Assembly (NCBI GenBank): GCA_964639525.1
Contig: CAZXDS010000052.1
Location: 1 to 17,691, forward strand
DNA from: CAZXDS01 sp964639525
Lineage (GTDB): Bacteria > Bacteroidota > Ignavibacteria > Ignavibacteriales > Melioribacteraceae
Length of the DNA stretch: 17,691 nucleotides
Reading direction: 5' to 3'
Below, in pieces: positions 14,013 to 17,691 of this stretch. Position numbers and translations under genes: made by a program. The stretch's first letter is position 1. Each line of letters opens with the position of its first letter. The notes under the pieces are model-generated. The model saw only the letters and a list, made by a program, of their open reading frames with translations, was not told where the DNA came from and ran no database searches.

Positions 14013-17000
14013 TCACTTTTCTTTTAATTTTAATCTCTTTAAATCAGGGAAAACAACAGTAAATGTTGTCCCCTTGCCTTTCTTGCTTTTTACTGATATT
14101 TCGGCATTAATTAAATCACAATAACGTTTTACTAACGCCATCCCAAGTCCGTTACCATCATAAGAACGCGTATATCCCTGTTCTTCCTGCGTAAACGTGG
14201 AAAAGAGTTTCGGTAAAAATTCTTCTGAAATTCCTATTCCGGTATCAGCAACGGAAATGATTAGTCCTTCTTCCTCGTCTTTCTTTGCAGTTAATTTCAC
14301 GTGTCCTTTATCTGTATATTTAATTGCATTATCAATCAAGTTGCTTAAAATTTGCGTAACCGCATATTCGTCTGAATATATTTTCATCATTGGTAAATTA
14401 AAACTTTGCTTTAACTCTATATTTTTTGTCGCAGCAGATTGTTTATATTCAGTAACCAGAGTACTTATGGAACGTTCAGCATCAAATTCCCTAATTGACT
14501 TTTCGTAAGTTCCTGCTTGAAGATCAGTCATATTTAAAATCAAATCAATAGTTCTAATAATTCTATTGCTTGAAGAATCGATACTTTGAAATCCGAATTG
14601 AATATCTTCACTAACATTACTTCCCATTTCCGATTTAATTAAACTGACAAAGTTTAAAATTACATTTAACGGACTTCTAATTTCATGCGACATTTGCGCA
14701 AGAAATTCCGTTTTAATTTTTTCCGAAGATTCTGCTTTTTCTTTTGCAGAAGTCAATTCTTCCAACATAATTTTCTTTTCGGTAATATCTTCTTTAATAG
14801 CCACAAAATGAGTAATCTTTCCTTCGTCATTAACAATGGGTGAAATAAGTGCATTTTCCCAATATAATTCTCCGTTTTTCCTTTTATTGTGAAATTCTCC
14901 TTTCCAATTTTTTCCCGATAAAATTGTTGACCACAAATGCTCATAAAAATCTACCGTTTGTTCTCCTGCGTTTAATATCCTCGGATTTTGTCCAAATGCT
15001 TCTTGCAGAGTATAACCCGTGACTTGAGTGAATTTAGGATTTATGTATTCAATAGTTCCTTCGTAATCAGTTATTACAACACTTACCGGACTTTGAATTA
15101 TTGCCCTTGATAAGCGAATTGAATCCTCTTCCGCTCGTTTCCTTTCGATAAATAATGAAAGCTGATTTGCAATTATCTCAAGTGCCTTTACATTTGAAAT
15201 ATTAAAAGCTTTTGCATCGTCATAACTTTGAGCTGCAATAATACCAATGTTTTTTCCATTGATTCTTATTGGAACCCCAAGCCAAAGTTCTGGTAATATT
15301 CCAATAATATCAATTTCTCCTGATTCGGCTAATTCTAATATTTGCTTCTTATCAAGTAAAGTTGACTTGCCTTTTTTCATCACATAACCGGAAACAGATT
15401 TTTCAGCTTTCCAAGTCTCAATTTTATCTCTGGAATCTTCATATATGTCCATCTTAAACATTCCGGTTGTTTCATTATAAAAGGCAATATAGAGTTCATT
15501 CGTATTAATTATTTGACTGAGTTCTTCCGTAACTACAGAAATTAATTCTCTCGTTGTCTTCGATGTTACAGCCGCATTAGCAATATTGTATTGTATTTGC
15601 TGAATTAATTGATTTTGTTTCTCCTCAGTAATATCAGTTACTGCTCCAACTACTCCCAATAGTCTGTTATTTTTGTCATCCCAAATTGGTGAACCATGCG
15701 AACGCACCCAAGCGATGGATCCATCCTTCTTATATGTCCGCACTTCAACAACTGTCCTTTCGTTCCTACAAATTTTGCCATAACCTTTTTCATCCACAGA
15801 CAAATCATCAGGATGAATTGTAGCTCTCCAGCCTCCAATAGCTTTAAACTCGTCAAACGTATAACCTGTTATTTTTTCAAATGAACCAGTAACCCACACA
15901 GATTCTTGGTGTCCATCCTCAAAAATTTTTGTCTGAAAAATATAGTCAGAGGTTAAATTAGAAATTAGCCTATGCTTTTCTTCGCTATCTTTTAAGTTCG
16001 ATTCTATCCTATTCCTCTCGTCAATTTCATTTTTCAAATTTTCAATAAGAGTCATCGTTTCTACTTTTGATTTCTCCAATTCAAGATTCTTATTTTTAAG
16101 TTCCTCCGAACTTATTTCTAAATCTTTTAACATATCTTCAATTATTTGCTGTGCTTTTCTCATCTCGGAAATATCAATAACATACACAGATATTCCAATT
16201 ATTTGTTCTGATTCATCAAAAATAGGACTATATCTACTTTCATAAAAAAGCCGACCAAACTTTTCATCTCCATATTCTTCATATAAAGCAAATTGTTCTC
16301 CGCTCAATGCTCTATCAAAATTTTCTTTTGCTTTTTTCTTGTCTTCATTATTGTTAATAAACTCTAATATATTCTTGCCGTTTTCAATATCACTCCCCCA
16401 AATAGCTTTCATAGTTTTTTTATGCGTAAGCGTAAATTCGAGATAACAATAATTTCTATCCAAAGCAAAAACAACAATACCTTCGGGGCTTTCAAGAATA
16501 GCTTTTTTCAAAAATGACAGGCTTTTAAATTTCTCTTCGCTTTCCTGCAGACTTTTTTTGAATTTTTGATTGCCTCTTGCAACAATGATAATTCCAATTA
16601 GACCGAGAAGCCCAATTAATAAATGGAAAGTTCGTAGTCTTCCAATTACAAGTTTTGAAGCAGAAACGTATGACTGATAAGGAATGCTAATACTTATTCC
16701 ACCTCGAATATCACCTAACTTATAACCTTGTTTAGCGTGGCACTTCAGACATGGTTTTTCCGTAACAAGCGGAGCCATGTAACGTAATTTAAAAGTTCCT
16801 CTTACTTTTTCTAACGAGGAATACTCTTTGACTCCATTTTCAAATAATTGCAGTGCGTGTGTTTCCCATTTATCCGCCTTGTTTTCGAGTCGGATTGGTT
16901 TTAAACTTGTAATATGTCCTTTAACGCTATCACCAACATTTTCAAGTTTATGAACCATTCTTGTCATATAAGCCGGATTTACAAGCGTTAATTTTGTGCC

Positions 17001-17282
17001 ATCTTTTGTTTCAACATCTCTGTTAGGTACATTGAGATATTTGTTCGGTTTTGTATAATCGGAAACACGAACATAAACACCACCTTCTTTTGCATTCCAT
17101 CTCCGGTAAATTACATCCTTCCTAAAATTAGTTCTGGCTTCTTTTAACGCAAGATTGTAAATATCCTTTGAGATATAATCATCCCAACTTAGATAGGAGA
17201 TAATAAGAATTAAAATCCATACAATAGCAGTTACATAAGGAAATGTTTTGTTGTTTCTGAATTTGTAGAAGGATTTTTTCAT
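14013..17282 (-). CDS. orphan membrane histidine kinase: DUF3365 (haem c) - 3 PAS - GAF - HisKA - HATPase
   Basis: 1089 residues. TM1 (about 15-33) and TM2 (about 212-236) enclose a periplasmic DUF3365 (Tll0287-like) domain containing C178-L-K-C181-H182, a c-type haem motif; G-D-I-R-G-G-I-S-I-S-I near 190-200 is typical of the domain. In the cytoplasm: PAS 1 (about 255-372), a coiled coil (376-436), PAS 2 (about 432-552, with W-R-A-T-I-H-P-D-D), GAF (about 565-715) and PAS 3 (about 722-832). HisKA follows with phospho-acceptor H866 in M-S-H-E-I-R-S-P-L-N, then HATPase with N981/N985, D-T-G-I-G (1013-1017) and G-N-G-L-G (1043-1047). It should sense a redox, gas or small-molecule signal and phosphorylate a response regulator. 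No receiver domain is fused and no regulator gene is in the window. The start at 17282 has no Shine-Dalgarno sequence but opens into K-K-S-F-Y plus TM1, as expected. Confidence 0.92.
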   Translation of the reverse strand: MKKSFYKFRNNKTFPYVTAIVWILILIISYLSWDDYISKDIYNLALKEARTNFRKDVIYRRWNAKEGGVYVRVSDYTKPNKYLNVPNRDVETKDGTKLTLVNPAYMTRMVHKLENVGDSVKGHITSLKPIRLENKADKWETHALQLFENGVKEYSSLEKVRGTFKLRYMAPLVTEKPCLKCHAKQGYKLGDIRGGISISIPYQSYVSASKLVIGRLRTFHLLIGLLGLIGIIIVARGNQKFKKSLQESEEKFKSLSFLKKAILESPEGIVVFALDRNYCYLEFTLTHKKTMKAIWGSDIENGKNILEFINNNEDKKKAKENFDRALSGEQFALYEEYGDEKFGRLFYESRYSPIFDESEQIIGISVYVIDISEMRKAQQIIEDMLKDLEISSEELKNKNLELEKSKVETMTLIENLKNEIDERNRIESNLKDSEEKHRLISNLTSDYIFQTKIFEDGHQESVWVTGSFEKITGYTFDEFKAIGGWRATIHPDDLSVDEKGYGKICRNERTVVEVRTYKKDGSIAWVRSHGSPIWDDKNNRLLGVVGAVTDITEEKQNQLIQQIQYNIANAAVTSKTTRELISVVTEELSQIINTNELYIAFYNETTGMFKMDIYEDSRDKIETWKAEKSVSGYVMKKGKSTLLDKKQILELAESGEIDIIGILPELWLGVPIRINGKNIGIIAAQSYDDAKAFNISNVKALEIIANQLSLFIERKRAEEDSIRLSRAIIQSPVSVVITDYEGTIEYINPKFTQVTGYTLQEAFGQNPRILNAGEQTVDFYEHLWSTILSGKNWKGEFHNKRKNGELYWENALISPIVNDEGKITHFVAIKEDITEKKIMLEELTSAKEKAESSEKIKTEFLAQMSHEIRSPLNVILNFVSLIKSEMGSNVSEDIQFGFQSIDSSSNRIIRTIDLILNMTDLQAGTYEKSIREFDAERSISTLVTEYKQSAATKNIELKQSFNLPMMKIYSDEYAVTQILSNLIDNAIKYTDKGHVKLTAKKDEEEGLIISVADTGIGISEEFLPKLFSTFTQEEQGYTRSYDGNGLGMALVKRYCDLINAEISVKSKKGKGTTFTVVFPDLKRLKLKEK

Positions 17283-17584
17283 TTATATATTAAATTAAAA
17301 TTATATGGGTACCAACTATTACGTAGCTATAGTCGATAAAAATTGAAAAATCTTTAATTAATAATTACAATAATTTGCCCCTTATTTTTTTCAGACATTC
17401 TGAACTATGCTTAGTTGAAAAATGAAATTATTAATTTTATTCTTTCCCCCTAAGCAGATTTCCTTTTATTGCACAAAAGGAATAAATTGCATAGCGATTA
17501 GCAATTATAAAACATAAATTTAACATAATTACTACATATATGAAATAAAAACAAAAAGTTTTTATATTTAATAATACATGGGCC
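17283..17584. other. AT-rich non-coding region upstream of the kinase gene, 302 bp
   Basis: Presumably the kinase promoter region. A TATAAT on the - strand (17300-17305) lies 18 bp upstream of the ATG, but no good -35 is seen at the right spacing. A weak 8-bp hairpin TTCCTTTT/AAAAGGAA (17460-17467 with 17475-17482) is present. No ORF with plausible codon content and no RNA gene is recognised. Confidence 0.5.
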
Positions 17585-17691
17585 ACTCTAAAAAGCCCCA
17601 AACGGACTAAAGTCCGTTTGGGGAAGTTCGTTTTTGGTCTGTTTCCCCACGACTGAAGTCGTGGGTTAGTCAAAATATTACTTTTTAGAGT
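17585..17691. mobile_element. MITE-like element with terminal inverted repeats and two hairpins, cut by the window edge
   Basis: ACTCTAAAAAG (17585-17595) is the exact reverse complement of CTTTTTAGAGT (17681-17691), the last bases of the window; the repeat may continue beyond it (left flank GGGCC). Inside are a 13-bp stem CCCCAAACGGACT-AA-AGTCCGTTTGGGG (17596-17623) and a 9-bp stem CCCACGACT-GA-AGTCGTGGG (17646-17665). The second hairpin and its TAAC flank match the internal hairpin of the 13644-13780 element in inverted orientation. No transposase is encoded. A target duplication cannot be checked because the right flank is missing. Confidence 0.6.

Noticed and set aside
17437..17673. 78-residue ORF on the - strand at the right end
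   Set aside because: Its N-terminal part is translated from the two hairpins of the MITE-like element and the rest from AT-rich non-coding DNA; no domain or ribosome site supports it.
1..17691. CRISPR array, tRNA, rRNA or toxin-antitoxin/defence genes
   Set aside because: No spaced direct repeats, no tRNA cloverleaf or rRNA sequence, and no gene pair of that kind was seen on either strand.

Overview
The window is AT-rich and gene-dense, with mostly weak Shine-Dalgarno sequences. Its gene families are common in the Bacteroidota/Ignavibacteriota (Chlorobi) lineage: an OprP-like porin, a small H-x-H/D-C membrane protein, a signal-less SpoIID/LytB protein, a BatA-VWA protein and a DUF3365-PAS-GAF histidine kinase. 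I infer an Ignavibacteria-like or related Bacteroidota organism. No marker gene in the window proves this.

Layout. (1) 1-4296, + strand: a 33-bp palindrome, then a metal-acquisition locus. It holds a small two-TM protein with a His/Asp/Cys segment, an outer-membrane porin, a ZnuA/TroA-type substrate-binding protein, and an ABC-3 (ZnuB-type) permease with a His-rich linker and an extra soluble C-terminal domain. No ABC ATPase is present in the window. (2) 4368-5621: an outer-membrane beta-barrel protein with a periplasmic CxxC-containing N-domain, preceded by a candidate promoter. (3) 5790-8242: a SpoIID/LytB protein coupled by a 1-nt overlap to a family 4 glycosyltransferase. (4) 8267-10503: a tiny ORF running through a 7-bp tandem repeat and ending in ATGA overlap with a BatA/VWA membrane protein. 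(5) 10600-13420: the GTPase hflX (TTG start), overlapping by 26 nt a histidine ammonia-lyase (hutH) whose MIO triad reads Ser-Ser-Gly. (6) 13421-14012: a convergent intergenic region packed with palindromic repeats, including a 137-bp MITE-like element with 15-bp terminal inverted repeats and a 4-bp target duplication. (7) 14013-17282, - strand: an orphan membrane histidine kinase with a c-type-haem DUF3365 sensor domain, three PAS domains and a GAF domain. (8) 17283-17691: a non-coding stretch ending in a second MITE-like element, cut by the window edge, that shares an internal hairpin with the first.

How the genes work together. The first four genes plausibly form one envelope-spanning divalent-metal (probably zinc) uptake system: porin in the outer membrane, binding protein in the periplasm, permease in the inner membrane. 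Its ATPase must be elsewhere. The other genes are mostly housekeeping (HflX), catabolic (HutH) or envelope-related (SpoIID, GT4, BatA), and I see no pathway linking them. The most unusual items are the ATPase-less metal locus with an extended permease, the SSG lyase, the repeat-controlled ATGA junction, and the nested mobile and palindromic repeats.
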